Positions 34,559 through 46,434 are shown, numbered from the stretch's first letter. The stretch is DNA of 64,000 nt from Marchantia polymorpha subsp. ruderalis (GCA_037833965.1 AP031355.1:27553501-27617500); one strand, 5' to 3'. Made by a program: numbers and translations. The notes: generated from the letters alone by a model not told the origin.

Positions 34559-35913
34559 TGTGGTAACACACTTTTTGTTTTTTTGCAGAATTTAAACAAT
34601 TTCAGAAAACTAGTACCAAAGCAGTGTTTGTAGCTAGAGAAGGGTACGCTAAATAGAGTGGATTGATGAGATCGTCACGAGGGCACAAAGAATCACGTAG
34701 TCGGATGTACCAACGCCAACGTCTTCGGCGCCTTCGGCAAAAGCTCCTTTTTGAGGTATCTCTACTCACGCGCCTCTAGCGTATAAGGAAGCTACGCTTC
34801 CGGCGCAGACACCTCAGGAGGAGGTTGTGCTAAAGACGTCAGGGGAAGGGCCCGGACCTCTAAAGGCATCCGACCATGAGTGCGCCTTCGGCGAAGCGCC
34901 GCTAGCGCGGAAAGGGAAAACCTTCATAACAATCGGGATACACGGTAGATCCAGTTGGTTGAAGTTGCATTAGAAAGAGCTCGGGACGCTCGTTCTAACG
35001 AGTCCAAGAGCGCCGGAGATGGATCAGGAATGGAGAAGTTATGAGCGTCGGAAAACTCGTAGCCGGACATGCGCCGTTCGCGCTAGGGTTCACAGCCGGA
35101 AAGGATTCCCGTACGCCCTCGGCGATGCGCCTTCGGCGGAATCACGCGCTCACAGGAGGAAACCAACTCAGAGTCGGAAGCGCCCTTGGCGGCTGTTCAT
35201 GGAAGGAAAGCGCCGGTCGGATGTACGCCTCCGACGTGGCGCTGACGGCCGGATGCGCTGGCATGAGTTGCGCTGACGGATATGCGCTGGCAGCAACGGA
35301 CGAGGCATAAAGGACAAAATAGGCGGTACGACTGCGCGCCGGCGTAATTCGCTCCGGCTGGATGTGCGCCTCCAGCAAGGCGCCGACGGATAATGAACAC
35401 ACCAGCGGCGACACGCCTCCGGAGAAGGGCGGGTTAGGAAAAGACAACAGGGCCGACGTATACCCTGCAGCGGACTCGAGTCCGGAAGGTGGCGGCGGCG
35501 GGAGAATTCAACGTTTAAGCATGCGAATGCGCGCAAGGCGGAGACGTGAATTCGCGCATGCAAAGGGCGAACCGTTAAGCCGTATAGCCGGCTGCGTACG
35601 TTGCAACCAGTAAGAACGTTGGACGTTCTTGAAATCGGAGAAGAAAAGACTGCGCTCCAGTCTCATTCTCTCATTCTTGACTTTGCGATTTCCAGTTCCA
35701 AGATTACGCGCAAGGGCGGAGCGACCTGCAGTGAGAGTAGAGAGTGCGGAGACGAGTTGCGCAAGGATCTTGGCGGACCTTGAAAGAATTGGAGTAGCGA
35801 TCTTGAACGAGCGCAGAGAGAGTGAGCAGTCAGTGCTTGAGTGGCCGACGCGCAGTGGCGATTGTGAGAGAGCGAGCGAAAGGGAGAACGTTTGTGTGTG
35901 TGCAGGCAACGCA

Positions 35914-38469
35914 ATGTCGAAGGTTCCCCAGCTGCGAGTGTCTCCACTCAGGGTGCCGCAGATCGGTCTACGCGCATTTCAAGATGTGCTGTTGAGGTTG
36001 AAGCTCGATTTTCTCCTATGGGGGTGGAATTGGACGTGTCCGGAGATGGTGCGCGAGTATCTGCAAGAGAAACACAAGCCTTCTCGCGGATTTCGCCCAC
36101 ACCCAGAGAGATGGGAAATTGGCAATTGGGCGCAGGTGTTGGGCAGGTGTGCCGGCGAGGAAGGGGATCTCCTCTTCGAGGCCGACAGCGTGAAAGTGTC
36201 CCAAGAGGAAGAAGTCTCTTACAATGAGCTCTTCAAGGTGGCTAGACATCCCAAGAACGGTTTCCGGACTCGGGATTACAAGGATCGATTGCGGAGAAAT
36301 GTCGCGACAGCATTGCTGCAGATATTGCAGCCGACCAAGACCGCTTACATGCATGGTTGGCAGGTAGAGTTCGTGGAGCTAGTGTTGTCAGGAGCTCCGG
36401 TGCATTGGGCACGACTTCTGTGGAAGGTGACGCGCCAACATGCGCAAGAAGAGAGGGGAGGAACGCTCAATCATCTATCGCCTTACTTAATCGTGTTTTA
36501 CCGGGCGATGGGATGTTTGACGAATGCTGAGAAAACTCGGTTTCCGCAGCTGAGCCGGTCTTATCCAGGTAGATATTCGAGGGAGGCCGAAGTAGACACG
36601 GATCCGGACGAGGAACCTGCCAGTACGCCTCCGGCTCCGGCTCCAGCCAGAGCAGCAGAAGAACGTCGAAGTGAGCGCATTCCGCGCAAGCGGAAGTGGG
36701 ATGAGAGACCTGAGGACAGGCAGCCGGAAGTACCAGCTGCGCCGACTCGTGGTCGGCCCACCCCCGAGCCTCATAGTCGACCAAAACAGAGGGCACGCAG
36801 AATGCCAACTGTTACTGAGGAGACCAGGCGAACTCCGACCCGGCGGAATCTCACGCAGGAAGAGATAATTGCTCAGGTCCTAGGGAAGACGGCAGAAACC
36901 TCTGCACAGAAGGCACCACGGCCTTCGGGAGGAGATGGACGGACTGACGACCGGCCGACTGCGAGTCGGATGACTGAAGGTCGACAGACGGAAGGAAGGC
37001 CAACTGAACGGCGCGTTGAACCGGACAGCAGGCCGGAAGCGGGAGAGAGTTTGGCTGACGAGCCAACAATCCTCAGAGGGTCGTCTTCGGCGGAAGGCAC
37101 TTCTGGAAGAACGCCACCAACAAGTAGGCCAAGTGGAGTCAAGACGCGCAGGGTGTATCCGACTCCCAGTCGGACAACTAATGGTCGGCCGACTGCGAGT
37201 CGGACAACAGAGAGTCAGCCGGATTCGCCGACTGCAAGACGGATGGGGCCAACGACCAGTGTGCGGACGCCTTCGGCGGACGCACCTTCAGCAAGGACAC
37301 CTTCCGCGCAGATTGCGCCGGAAGGACAGGCAGCAGAAGCGGGCGGTGCAAGAGTGACAAAAGTCACTACGGCGTCGACCCCTTCACAAACCGAAGATCG
37401 AGCCGGAACAGGGGCTCAAGCAGTGGGATCTCCCACTGCCCTGGATATTTTAGCAGGCAGTGGAGCAGCAGTCGCAGCAGAAGCTGCTGCGCGCCACAGT
37501 TCCAGGGAGTCGCCAAGGGATTCGGTGGCGACTGAAATCCTCGCGACTGAGGATGATACGAGCTCGGAAGAGCAAGAAGAGGAGTCAGTGCAGAAAACGC
37601 CAACAGGGGTGCTGTGCGAACAGATAGTTCCACTCCTGCGATATCTGGATCGCAAGACATCCAAATACGGAAGTGCCTTAAAACCGCAGTCTTATGTGGA
37701 GACAATCAGGCGAAGGACGAGGAGCAAGGTGGCAAGGTGGGCCTCTAGATGCGGAGTATATGTGGATAGGAACACCGCCCTCCGACAACACCTGGCGGTC
37801 ACCCAGAAGCTGTACCAAGCCTTGCAGCAGCAGAAGGAGGATGCGGCGACGAAGAGTCAGGCGGAGGCCGAACTAATACGGGCAAAGATCGAGTCGGAAC
37901 TGCAGGAGGAGCGGAGACAGAACGAAGTCCTAGCAGCCGAGCTTGCGCGCCAGACGCGCGCCTTAGAGGAAAGTCAAAGAGCCCGGAAGGAGGATGAGGA
38001 GTTGTTGTGCAACTTGCAAACCGAGTGCTCGGATTTGAGGACACAACGTGCGGATTTAGAAATGCAGCTGGCAGAGGTGGAGAGCAGCTGCAGGGCACGA
38101 GGAGAGTTGGCGGCACGGGTGACTCGTTGTCTAAACGGATACACCCATTGGGAGGTGGCAGCTCAAGAGAGGGTTACACTCCGGGAGTTCGAGCTTCGGG
38201 CGGCGGCATTGACGGAAGGTGACAGTCGGAGTCGGCGGCGAGTGGCAAGGAAATTAGAAACTTTTCTGTCGGGTGCGCGCGACACTATGGCGCACTTGCA
38301 GTCGGAAGTCACTGCAGCGCTCCGACGCCTGGGGTTACGCAGCCGGTCGGAAGACTGGCAGGGTAGAGATAGTACGCGGAGCAGTCCGGCGCGCAGGAGG
38401 CGCAGCACCGGATCTGCCGAGTGCAGTAGAGTAGTTTGGTTTCGCGCAGATGCTGCGAGTGGTAGATAG
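35914..38469 (+). CDS. LTR-encoded protein of unknown function (3' LTR copy)
   Basis: 851 codons, identical to the 5' LTR copy except for one Thr-to-Ala difference in the C-terminal REFELR-AAL block. This copy is the one that full-length genomic RNA would carry, after pol and within the 3' U3. That position is formally like the accessory genes some animal retroviruses keep in the 3' LTR (MMTV sag is an example). Translation from genomic RNA would need splicing or a separate promoter. None can be demonstrated, although a GTGTGTGCAG just before the ATG could act as a weak splice acceptor. Confidence 0.8.
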   Translation: MSKVPQLRVSPLRVPQIGLRAFQDVLLRLKLDFLLWGWNWTCPEMVREYLQEKHKPSRGFRPHPERWEIGNWAQVLGRCAGEEGDLLFEADSVKVSQEEEVSYNELFKVARHPKNGFRTRDYKDRLRRNVATALLQILQPTKTAYMHGWQVEFVELVLSGAPVHWARLLWKVTRQHAQEERGGTLNHLSPYLIVFYRAMGCLTNAEKTRFPQLSRSYPGRYSREAEVDTDPDEEPASTPPAPAPARAAEERRSERIPRKRKWDERPEDRQPEVPAAPTRGRPTPEPHSRPKQRARRMPTVTEETRRTPTRRNLTQEEIIAQVLGKTAETSAQKAPRPSGGDGRTDDRPTASRMTEGRQTEGRPTERRVEPDSRPEAGESLADEPTILRGSSSAEGTSGRTPPTSRPSGVKTRRVYPTPSRTTNGRPTASRTTESQPDSPTARRMGPTTSVRTPSADAPSARTPSAQIAPEGQAAEAGGARVTKVTTASTPSQTEDRAGTGAQAVGSPTALDILAGSGAAVAAEAAARHSSRESPRDSVATEILATEDDTSSEEQEEESVQKTPTGVLCEQIVPLLRYLDRKTSKYGSALKPQSYVETIRRRTRSKVARWASRCGVYVDRNTALRQHLAVTQKLYQALQQQKEDAATKSQAEAELIRAKIESELQEERRQNEVLAAELARQTRALEESQRARKEDEELLCNLQTECSDLRTQRADLEMQLAEVESSCRARGELAARVTRCLNGYTHWEVAAQERVTLREFELRAAALTEGDSRSRRRVARKLETFLSGARDTMAHLQSEVTAALRRLGLRSRSEDWQGRDSTRSSPARRRRSTGSAECSRVVWFRADAASGR

Positions 38470-38502
38470 GATAGCGTAGTGCTAGTTAGGATCTTTTGAG
38501 AG

Positions 38503-38509
38503 TATAAAG
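38503..38509 (+). promoter_or_regulatory. LTR core promoter TATA box (3' LTR)
   Basis: TATAAAG identical to the 5' LTR copy. If active, it would drive outward transcription to the right, into antisense of the family B LTR gene. Confidence 0.5.
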
Positions 38510-39426
38510 TAGATCAAGGCGTTTTGCCTTGGGACTCTTCCAGTTTCGGAAGTGCAGATCAGGAACTCACTTTCTTGGCGTGTTTGTGCGTTTTGGTCCT
38601 GGCACCACGTAGAGAAGCTGCAGCATAGCGAAGTTACCGTATGTTGTAGTTGAAGGCCTTCGGCTGAATGTTCAGAGCTAGTACCCGGTTAGAGACTTGA
38701 GTAGTGCGGATCTGCACCTGCGGGTGATTTCTGATACTCAGAGCCGGCTGCGAGTTAGATACTTGAACAGTTCCCCCTTACTCCTTCGAGTGACATATCC
38801 TGATTGTACTCCTACGGGAAGTTTCCCCTGAATGCCAATGTGAAGTTTCATTACTTCGTGTAAACCTTGGTTTGTAATTCAGGTTGTGTGTGTGTTACTG
38901 GATCGTGTTTTCAGTAAGTTCTCAGTCGGGTCTGCACTCCCTGCGTTTTGTGTGATAGTCGAGGGTGACGTCCACGGCGTACGTAGAGGCTTCGTTCCGA
39001 AGTGAGAAGTCCAGTCCGGGTACCCCCGCTAGTTCCTGGCGGAAGGGCAGTAAAAGCCGGAGTGGGAGGCACTTCCTGCAGAACCTCTGAGTGAACTTGC
39101 GAGACACTTTCCTCCTGAAATCCGAAGCGGAGGTCCTGACCGACCTCCGAGTTGTGCTTTTTGCCAGTTTCAGGTGTGTGTGTGTGTGTGTTGAGTGACC
39201 AAGCTGTACCGTGCATCCTCCGAGCATCCTCCGAGTTGAGTTCCTCCTCCGAGTCGAGCCTCCGAGTCGAGCACTACAGTATTCTGGGAGTGACAGTTGC
39301 CTAGAATTCAAACTCTACCAAAAGTCTGTTAAACGTGACACTTTTACTCTGTGTGTTGCCTCTGTCCCTGTGGGTTCGATCTTTTTACCACCATACTGCA
39401 GTTTTAGCCTTTGGTGGGTTATTACA

Positions 39427-39431
39427 CTCCC
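39427..39431. repeat. TSD of complete family A element, right copy (CTCCC)
   Basis: Directly follows the 3' LTR terminus GGGTTATTACA and matches 23887-23891. Confidence 0.9.
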
Positions 39432-40097
39432 GCACATACCTCCCGGGATGGTCGACGGACAACGGCGGAAACCGCGCAAGTCCGCCGCTGTCAAACAATT
39501 TCGCTGTCGATAAAAATTGATGAGGAAAGGAGAGAGATGGTTTAGAGTTCCCCCCTTCTCCTCAAAAGCGTGCTGTCGCATCACCCTGTGCAGGATGCTC
39601 GCCTAGTGAATTGGAGTTCCCTCGATGATGCTATCCACAAAAGAGACCTGCCACAATGTGATGTAGCAGGCGCGGTGTGGCTGTAGTAATTGCAGCAGCG
39701 CCGCGGACAAAGTCCGGCGGAATCGATCCTTGTAATCGCGGGTCTTGTACCCATTCTTGGTAGACTTCCCCTTCTTGAACAGCCCCACGAATTGTGCCTC
39801 TTCTTGCTTGGTCACCTTGACGCTCTCACTATCGAAGAGGAGGTGCCCTGGCATGCCGGCACATCTCCCCAATGCCTGCGCCCAATCTTGGACCGTCCAC
39901 CGATCAACATGCGGACGCAATCCGCGCGAAGGTGGTCCCTGTGGCTCTAGCCACTCGCGCACCATATCCCCACAATTGTAGTTCCATCCCCATAGCAAGA
40001 AATCGAGCTTTCTTGCTATCAGGCGCTCCTCGAAAGCGCGCAGCCCGTTCTGTGGTAGACGGAGCGGCATCATCCACAATCGGCCCGGTCTCGTCAT
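39427..40097 (-). pseudogene. LTR-encoded protein gene, family B, 5' portion (split by insertion)
   Basis: Begins at ATG 40097 (MTRPGRL), the Met shared with family A, and covers the N-terminal globular domain: LDFLLWGWNYNCGDMVREWL, WAQALGRCAG, YKTRDYKDRFRR and GTLNHLSPFLINFY. An in-frame TAG at 39603-39605 replaces the Trp of the HWAR motif seen in family A. About 125 bases further on (near 39475) a one- or two-base indel shifts the frame, after which RFPPLSVDHPGRYVRE aligns with family A up to the insertion site. The downstream two thirds lie at 21706-23891. The gene was thus decayed, and later split in two by the family A element. Confidence 0.8.
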
Positions 40098-41558
40098 TGC
40101 GTTCTTGAAGTCCGCCCGCTCGCTCATTCTACTTCCGCTCCGCTCGAGCTCCTTTCTTCCTCGGCAAACTCTAATCGCCCTCAATTCCAAATCACGCGCA
40201 CTCACTTCTCCCTCAATCACCAAGAAATCCTCTGCGCGGCGATGTCGAGAATGCTTAGCAGCCAACAGATGGACGCGCGCAGCTCGCACTAGAGAATGGA
40301 ATCGCGAATTCAAGAATGGGACGCTCTCCGCCTCCCGGTCGAAGGTCATGGTCGGCTCTTGCTCGTGGAGGACGACTCAATTGATGGCCGCGCCGGCTCT
40401 ACGCTGAAACGGTCTCCGCTCTCACGCGCGGCTTCACGCTCTGCCGTCGCCGATTAAACTCTCACGCTCGAATTGGCGAATTTGAACTCCGCGAGCGTAC
40501 TACGCCGCGGACATGGGTGCGCAGCGCCGAAGGCGGATTTTCCGCCTTGCGCGGTACACTCGTTCGTACCGCTCCTCAGCCAATCCTCTTCTGCCTCGGC
40601 GCGCGTGTCCGCATGTCGGACAAAAGTTCAACTCCCGCCAGCGCGCAGGCGGACTCCTCGGCGGATTCTCCGCCGGTGTGGAACTTCACCCTCCTGTGCA
40701 CAGGCGCTAGCCTGTGCGCAGGTGAAGTCCGTCCGCGTCGATGCGCTGGCGCGGAAGGCGTTGACCGCGGTCAACCGACTCCGTGCAGACTGTCCGTCCC
40801 TTGTCTCTCCGTCGGCGCTCTCGCCGCCGCAACTCCGTCCGTCCAAGAGCGCATCCATCCGTCCCGTCCGTACAGTCCACACGGTCCGTACGGATTTTAC
40901 TATTCTGGCGGCTCCTTGCTCGTCCGCGGCGCTGCGCTGGCGCAGAAGGCGCCGTACAAGTTCTACCTCACAAGGCGCATTTCTAGGGCCCAAGGCGGAT
41001 TTCCCGCCGACGCCGAAGCGCCTGTGCACGGGCCAAGCTTGTGCGTAGGCGAACTTCGCGCCTACCTCAAAACTCTATTTCGCCTGTGCGCAGGCGGACT
41101 TCCTTCGTCCGCGCATAGGACAAAACTTCTCTACATGTGCGCAAGCGAAGAGCTGAGTATCTTACAATCTTCATAACTCCCAGAGTCCTCATCCGTTGTT
41201 GGCGTTCTTGGGCTCGTTGGAACCAGCGCGTCGAGCTCTTTTCAACGAGACCCAAACTAAGTCAAGACGTTTGGGGGTTGACCTAAATATGAAGGATTTC
41301 CCTACCGCCGCGGACGCAGCGCCGAAGGCGGGTTTTGCGCCTTGCGCCGTAGGGATCCTAACTGCAGAGACTGCAGGAAGGGTGGTGCCCGTCCCTACCG
41401 CTGCATCCAACTCCTAGATTCTACGAGGTCCCTCGAGAATCTCTGCAATCTTCCGAATTCACTCTGTTTTGATGCACCGAAGGGAATTTACATTGCTGTT
41501 GGGGTACAATTTTCCAAAAATGTTTTAATTTCCTCAAAATTACCAAAAGTGGGGTACC
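40098..41558 (-). repeat. Family B LTR, 5' noncoding part of U3
   Basis: About 1.46 kb between the LTR terminus and the gene start. From about 40500 to 41130 it is dense in short hairpins such as CGCCTG-TGCG-CAGGCG (41081-41096) and CCTGTGCACAGG (40693-40704), and in CGCCGAAGGCG-type words. No other gene is seen. Confidence 0.7.
41554..41558. repeat. TSD of family A solo LTR, left copy (GTACC)
   Basis: GTACC precedes TGTAATAACCC at the end of the minus-strand LTR. The partner is at 46427-46431. Confidence 0.85.
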
Positions 41559-44500
41559 TGTAATAACCCACCAAAGGCTAAAACTGCAGTATGGTGGTAA
41601 AAAGATCAAACCCACAGGGACAGAGGCAACACACAGAGTAAAAATGTCACGTTTTAACAGACTTTTGTAGAGTTTGAATTCTAGGCGACTGTCACTCCCA
41701 GAAATACTGCAGTGCTCGACTCGGAGGCTCGACTCGGAGGAGGATCTCAACTCGGAGGATGCTCGGAGGATGCACGGTACAGCGTGGTCACTCAACACAC
41801 ACACACACACACCTAAAACTGGCAAAAGCACAACTCGGAGGTCGGTCAGGACCTCCGCTTCGGATTTCAGGAGGAAAGTGTCTCAAAAGTTCACTCAGAG
41901 GTTCTGCAGGTAGTGCCTCCCACTCCGGCTTTTACTGCCCTTCCGCCAGGAACTAGCGTAGGGTACCCGGACTGGACTTCCCACTTCGGAACGAAGCCTC
42001 TACATACGCCGTGGACGTCACCCTCGACTCTCACACCAAACGCAGGGAGTGCAGACTCGACTGAGAACTTAACTGAGACACGATCCAGTAACGCACTCAC
42101 AACCTGAATTGCAAACCAAGGCTTACACGAAGTAATAAAACTTCACATTGGCATTCAGGGGAAACTTCCCGTAGGAGTACAATCAGGATATGTCACTCGA
42201 AGGAGTAAGGGGGAACTGTTCAAGTATCTAACTCGCTGCCGGCTCTGAGCATCAGAAATCACCCGCAGGTGCAGATCCGCACTACTCAAGTCTCTAACCG
42301 GGTGCTAGCTCTGAACATTCAGCCGAAGGCCTTCAACTACAACATACGGTAACTTCGCTATGCTGCAGCTTCTCTACGTGATGCCAGGACCAAAATGCAC
42401 AAACACGCCAAGAAAGTGAGTTCCTGATCTGCACTTCCGAAACTGGAAGAGTCCCAAGGCAAAACGCCTTGATCTACTTTATACCCTCTAAGGTCCTAAC
42501 TAGCACTACGCTATCCTATCTACTACTCGCAACATCTGCGCGAAACCAAACTATTCTACTGCACTCGGCGGATCCGGTGCTGCGCCTCCTGCGCGCCGGA
42601 CTGCTCCGCTCGCTGTCTCTACCTTGCCAGTCTTCCGACCGGCTGCGCAACCCCAGGCGTCGGAGCGCTGCAGTGACTTCCGACTCTAAGTGCGCCATAG
42701 TGTCGCGCGCACCTGACAAGAAGGTTTCTAATTTCCTCGCCACTCGCCGCCGACTCCGACTGTCACCCTCCGTCAATGCCGCCGCCCGAAGCTCGAACTC
42801 CCTGAGTGTGATCCTCTCTTGAGCTGCCACCTCCCAATGGGCGTATCCTTTTAGACAATGGGTCACCCGTGTCGCCAACTCTCCTCGCGCCCTGCAGCTG
42901 CTTTCCACCTCTGCTAGCTGCATTTCCGCTTCCGCACGTTGTGCCCTCAAATCCGAGCACTCGGATTGCAAGTTGCGCAACAACTCCTCATCCTCCTTGC
43001 GGGCTCTTTGACTTTCTTCTAAGGCGCGCGTCTGGCGCGCAAGCTCGGCTGCTAGGACGTGGTTTTGTCTCCGCTCTTCCTGCAATTCCGACTCGATCTT
43101 TGCCCGCATTAGCTCGGCATCCGCCTGACTTTTCGTCGCCGCATCCTCCCGCTGCTGCTGCAAGGCTTGGTATAGCTTCTGTGTGACCGCTAGGTGTTGT
43201 CGGAGGGCGGTGTTCCTATCCACATATACTTGGCACCTAGAGGCCCACCTTGCCACCTTGCTCCTCGTCCTTCGCCTGATAGTCTCCACATAAGACTGCG
43301 GTTTTCCAGTACCCGCGTACTTGGATGTCTTGCGATTCAGATATCGCAGGAGTGGAACTATCTGTTCGCACAACACCCCTGTTGGCGTTTTCTGCACCGA
43401 ATCCGCTTCCTGCTCTTCCGAGCTCGTCTCATCCTCAGTCTCGAGGATTTCAGTCGCCACCGAATCCCTTGGCGACTCCCTGGAACTGTGGCGCGCAGCA
43501 GCTTCCGCTGCGACTGCTGCTCCACTGCCTGCTAAAATATCCAGGGCAGTGGGAGATCCCACTGCTTGAGCCCCTGTTCCGGCTCGATCTTCGGTCTCCG
43601 AAGGGGTCGACGCCGCAGTGACTCTTGTCACTTTTGCACCGCCCGCTTCTGCTGCCTGCCCTTCCGGCGCAATCTGCGCGGAAGGTGTCTTCGCTGAAGG
43701 TGCGTCCGCCGAAGGCGTCCGCACACTGGTCGTCGGCCCTGTCCGTCTCGCAGTCGGCGAATCCGGCCGACTCTTTGTTGTCCGACTCGCAGTCGGCCGA
43801 CCAGCAGTTGTCCGACTGGGAGTCGGAAACACCCTGCGCGTCTTGACTCCACTTGGCCTGCTTGCTGGTGGCGTTTTCCCAAAAGTGCCTTCCGCCGAAG
43901 ACGACCCTCTGAGGGTTGTTGGCTCGTCAGCCAAACTCTCTTCTGCTTCCGGCCTGCTGTCCGGTTCAACGTGCCGTTTAGTTGGCCTTCCTTCCGCTTG
44001 TCGGCCTTCAGTCGCCCGACTCGTAGTCGGCCGACTGTTAGTCCGTCCATCTCCTCCCGAAGGCATTGGGGCCTTCTGTGCAGAGGTATTTGTCGTCTTC
44101 CCTAGAATCTGCGCGAGTATCTCCTCCTGTGTGAGATTCCGCCGGATCGGAGTACGCCCGGTCTCCTCAGTACCAGTTGGCATTTTGCGTGCCCTCTGTT
44201 TTGGTCGACTGTGAGGCTCGGGGTTGGACCGACCACGAGTCGGCGCAGCTGGCACTTCCGGCTGCCTGTCCTCAGGTCATCCCACTTCCGTTTTCGCGGA
44301 ATGCGCTCACTTCGACGTTCTTCTGCTGCTCTTGCTGGAGCCGGAGCCGGAGGCGGACTGGCAGGTTCCTCGTCCGGATCCGTGTCTACTTCGGCCTCCC
44401 TCGAGTATCTACCTGGATAGCTCCGGGTCAGCTGCGGAAACCGTGTTTTCTCAGCATTTGTCAAACATCCCATCGCTTGATAAAACACGATCAAGTAAGG

Positions 44501-46426
44501 CGAAAGATGATTGAGGGTTCCTCCTCTTTCTTCTTGCGCATGTTGGCGCGTCACCTTCCACAGGAGCCGTGCCCAATGCACTGGAGCTCCTGACAACACT
44601 AGCTCCACAAATTCTACCTGCCAACCATGCATGTAAGCGGTCTTGGTCGGCTGCAATATCTGCAGCAATGCAGTCGCGACATTTCTCCGCAATCGATCTT
44701 TGTAATCCCGTGTCCGGAAACCGTTCTTGGGATGCTGGCAACTTTGAAGAGCTCATTGTAGGAGATTTCTTCCTCCTGGGACACCTTCACGCTATCGGCT
44801 TCGAAGAGGAGATCCCCTTCCTCGCCGGCACACCTGCCCAACACCTGCGCCCAGTTACAAATGTCCCATCTTTCTGGATGTGGACGGAATCCGCGAGAGG
44901 GCTTGTGTCTCTCCTGCAGATACTCGCGCACCATCTCCGGACATGTCCAGTTCCACCCCCACAGGGGAAAATCGAGCTTCAGCCCCAGCAACACATCTTG
45001 AAATGCGCGTAGACCGATCTGCGGCACCCTGAGTGGAGACACTCGCAGCTGGGGAACCTTCGACATTGCGTTTCCTGCACACACAAACGTTCTCCCTTTC
45101 GCTCGCTCTCTCACAATCGCCACTGCGCGTCGGCCGCTCAAGCACTGACTGCTCACTCTCTCTTCGCTCACGCTCAAGTTCGCTACTCGCAATTCTTTCC
45201 AAGGTCTGTCAAGATCCTTGCGCAACTCGTCTCCGCACTCTCTTCTCTCACTGCAGGTCGCTCCGCTCTTGCGCGTAATCTTGGAAACTGGAAATCGCAA
45301 AATCAAGAATGAGAGAATGAGACTGGAGCGCAGTCTTTTCTTCTCCGATTTCAAGAACGTCCAACGTTCTTACTGGTTACAACGTACGCAGCCGGCTATA
45401 CGGCCAAACGGTTCGCCCTTTGCATGCGCGAATTCACGTCTCCGCACTGCGCGCATTCACATGCGTGAATGTTGAATTCTCCCGCCGCCGCCACCTTCCG
45501 GACTCGAGTCCGCCGCAGGGTATACGTCGGCTATGTTGTCTTTTCCCAACCCGTCCATCACCGGAGGCGTGTCGCCGCTGGTGCGTTCCTTATCCGTCGG
45601 CGCCTTGCTGGAGCCGCACATCTAGTCGGAGCGAATTACGCCGGCGCGCAATCGTACCGCTTATTTTGTCCTTTATGCCTCGTCCATTGCTGACGGCGCA
45701 TATCCGCCAGCGCAAATCATGCCAGCGCATCCGGCCGTCAGCGCCACGTCGGAGGCGTACATCCGACCGGCGCTTTCCTTCCATGAACAGCCGCCAAAGG
45801 CGCTTCCGTCTCTGAGTTGGTTTCCTCCTATGAGCGCGTGATTCCGCCGAAGGCGCATCGCCGCGGGCGTACGGGAATCCTTTCCGGCTGTGAACCCTAG
45901 CGCGAACGGCGCATGTCCGGCTACGAGTTTTCCGACGCTCATAACTTCTCCGTCCCTGATCCATCTCCGACGCTCTTGGGCTCGTTAGAACGAGCGTCCC
46001 GAGCTCTTTCTAATGTGACTTCATCTAACTGGATCTACCGTGTATTCCGATCGTTATGAAGGTTTTCCCCTTCCGCGCCAGCGGCGCATCGCCGAAGGCG
46101 CACTCATGGTCGGACGCCCCAGAGGTCCGGGCCCTTCTCCTGACGTCTTTAGCAAAACCTCCTCCTGAGGTGTCTGCGCCGGAAGCGTAGCTTCCTTATA
46201 CGCTGGAAGCGCGTGAGTAGAGACACCTTAGAAAAGGAGCTTTTGCCGAAGGCGCCGAAGACATTGGCGTTGGTACATCTGACTATGTGATTCTTCGTGA
46301 CCTCGTGACGATCTCATCAATCCACTCTATTTATCGTACCCTTTTCTAACTACAAACACTGCTTCGGTACTAGTTTTCTAAAATTGTTTAAATTCTGCAA
46401 AAAAAAACAAAAAGTGTGTTACCACA
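41559..46426 (-). mobile_element. Family A solo LTR
   Basis: 4,868 bp on the minus strand from TGTGGTAACACAC (46426) to GGGTTATTACA (41559), with TSD GTACC on both sides and no internal region. It is the product of LTR-LTR recombination of an earlier family A insertion. It carries many more substitutions than separate the two LTRs of the complete element, so it is older. Confidence 0.88.
42516..45066 (-). pseudogene. LTR-encoded protein gene in family A solo LTR, two frameshifts
   Basis: Starts at ATG 45066 (MSKVPQL) and ends at 42516. Two frameshifts break it. One is near 44740, after the YNELFKVA motif, and moves the frame before RDYKDRLRR. The second is near 44275, after RKRKWD, before the linker. 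The last frame (42516-44255, 579 codons) is open and contains the linker, the EQIVPLLRYLNRKTSKYAG block, the coiled coil and the C-terminal tail. Its total length (2,551 bp) is close to the intact 2,556 bp. Confidence 0.82.
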
Positions 46427-46434
46427 GTACCACA

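Larger units (their letters stand above)
23892..39426 (+). mobile_element. Complete Ty3/gypsy LTR retrotransposon, family A
   Basis: The element is 15,535 bp: two 4,868-bp LTRs (TG...CA ends) around a 5,799-bp internal region with a tRNA primer site, a gag-protease frame, a pol frame (reverse transcriptase, RNase H, integrase) and a polypurine tract. The TSD is CTCCC. Enzyme order RT-RH-INT makes it Ty3/gypsy. With no chromodomain, an FIDD active site and the primer-site sequence, it fits the plant non-chromovirus (Athila/Tat-like) branch. LTRs make up about 63% of its length and each contains an intact 851-codon gene. All frames needed for movement are open, apart from the internal UAG discussed separately. 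Confidence 0.93.
34559..39426 (+). repeat. 3' LTR of family A element (4,868 bp)
   Basis: Same length, ends and content as the 5' LTR, offset by exactly 10,667 bp. In the genomic transcript the copy of the LTR gene carried here would lie downstream of pol and upstream of the 3' R region. Confidence 0.93.
20694..46434 (-). mobile_element. Family B solo LTR, interrupted by two family A insertions
   Basis: In minus orientation it begins TGTGGTACCCCAC (bases 46434-46432, then 41558 downward) and ends GGGTTATTACA at 20694, with TSD GGACC on both sides. After removing the two inserts with one TSD copy each, its length is about 5,328 bp: about 1.46 kb 5' of the gene, about 2.85 kb of gene and about 1.0 kb 3' of it. 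No gag or pol belongs to it, so it is a solo LTR left by LTR-LTR recombination. It carries a decayed homologue of the family A LTR protein gene. Confidence 0.8.
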
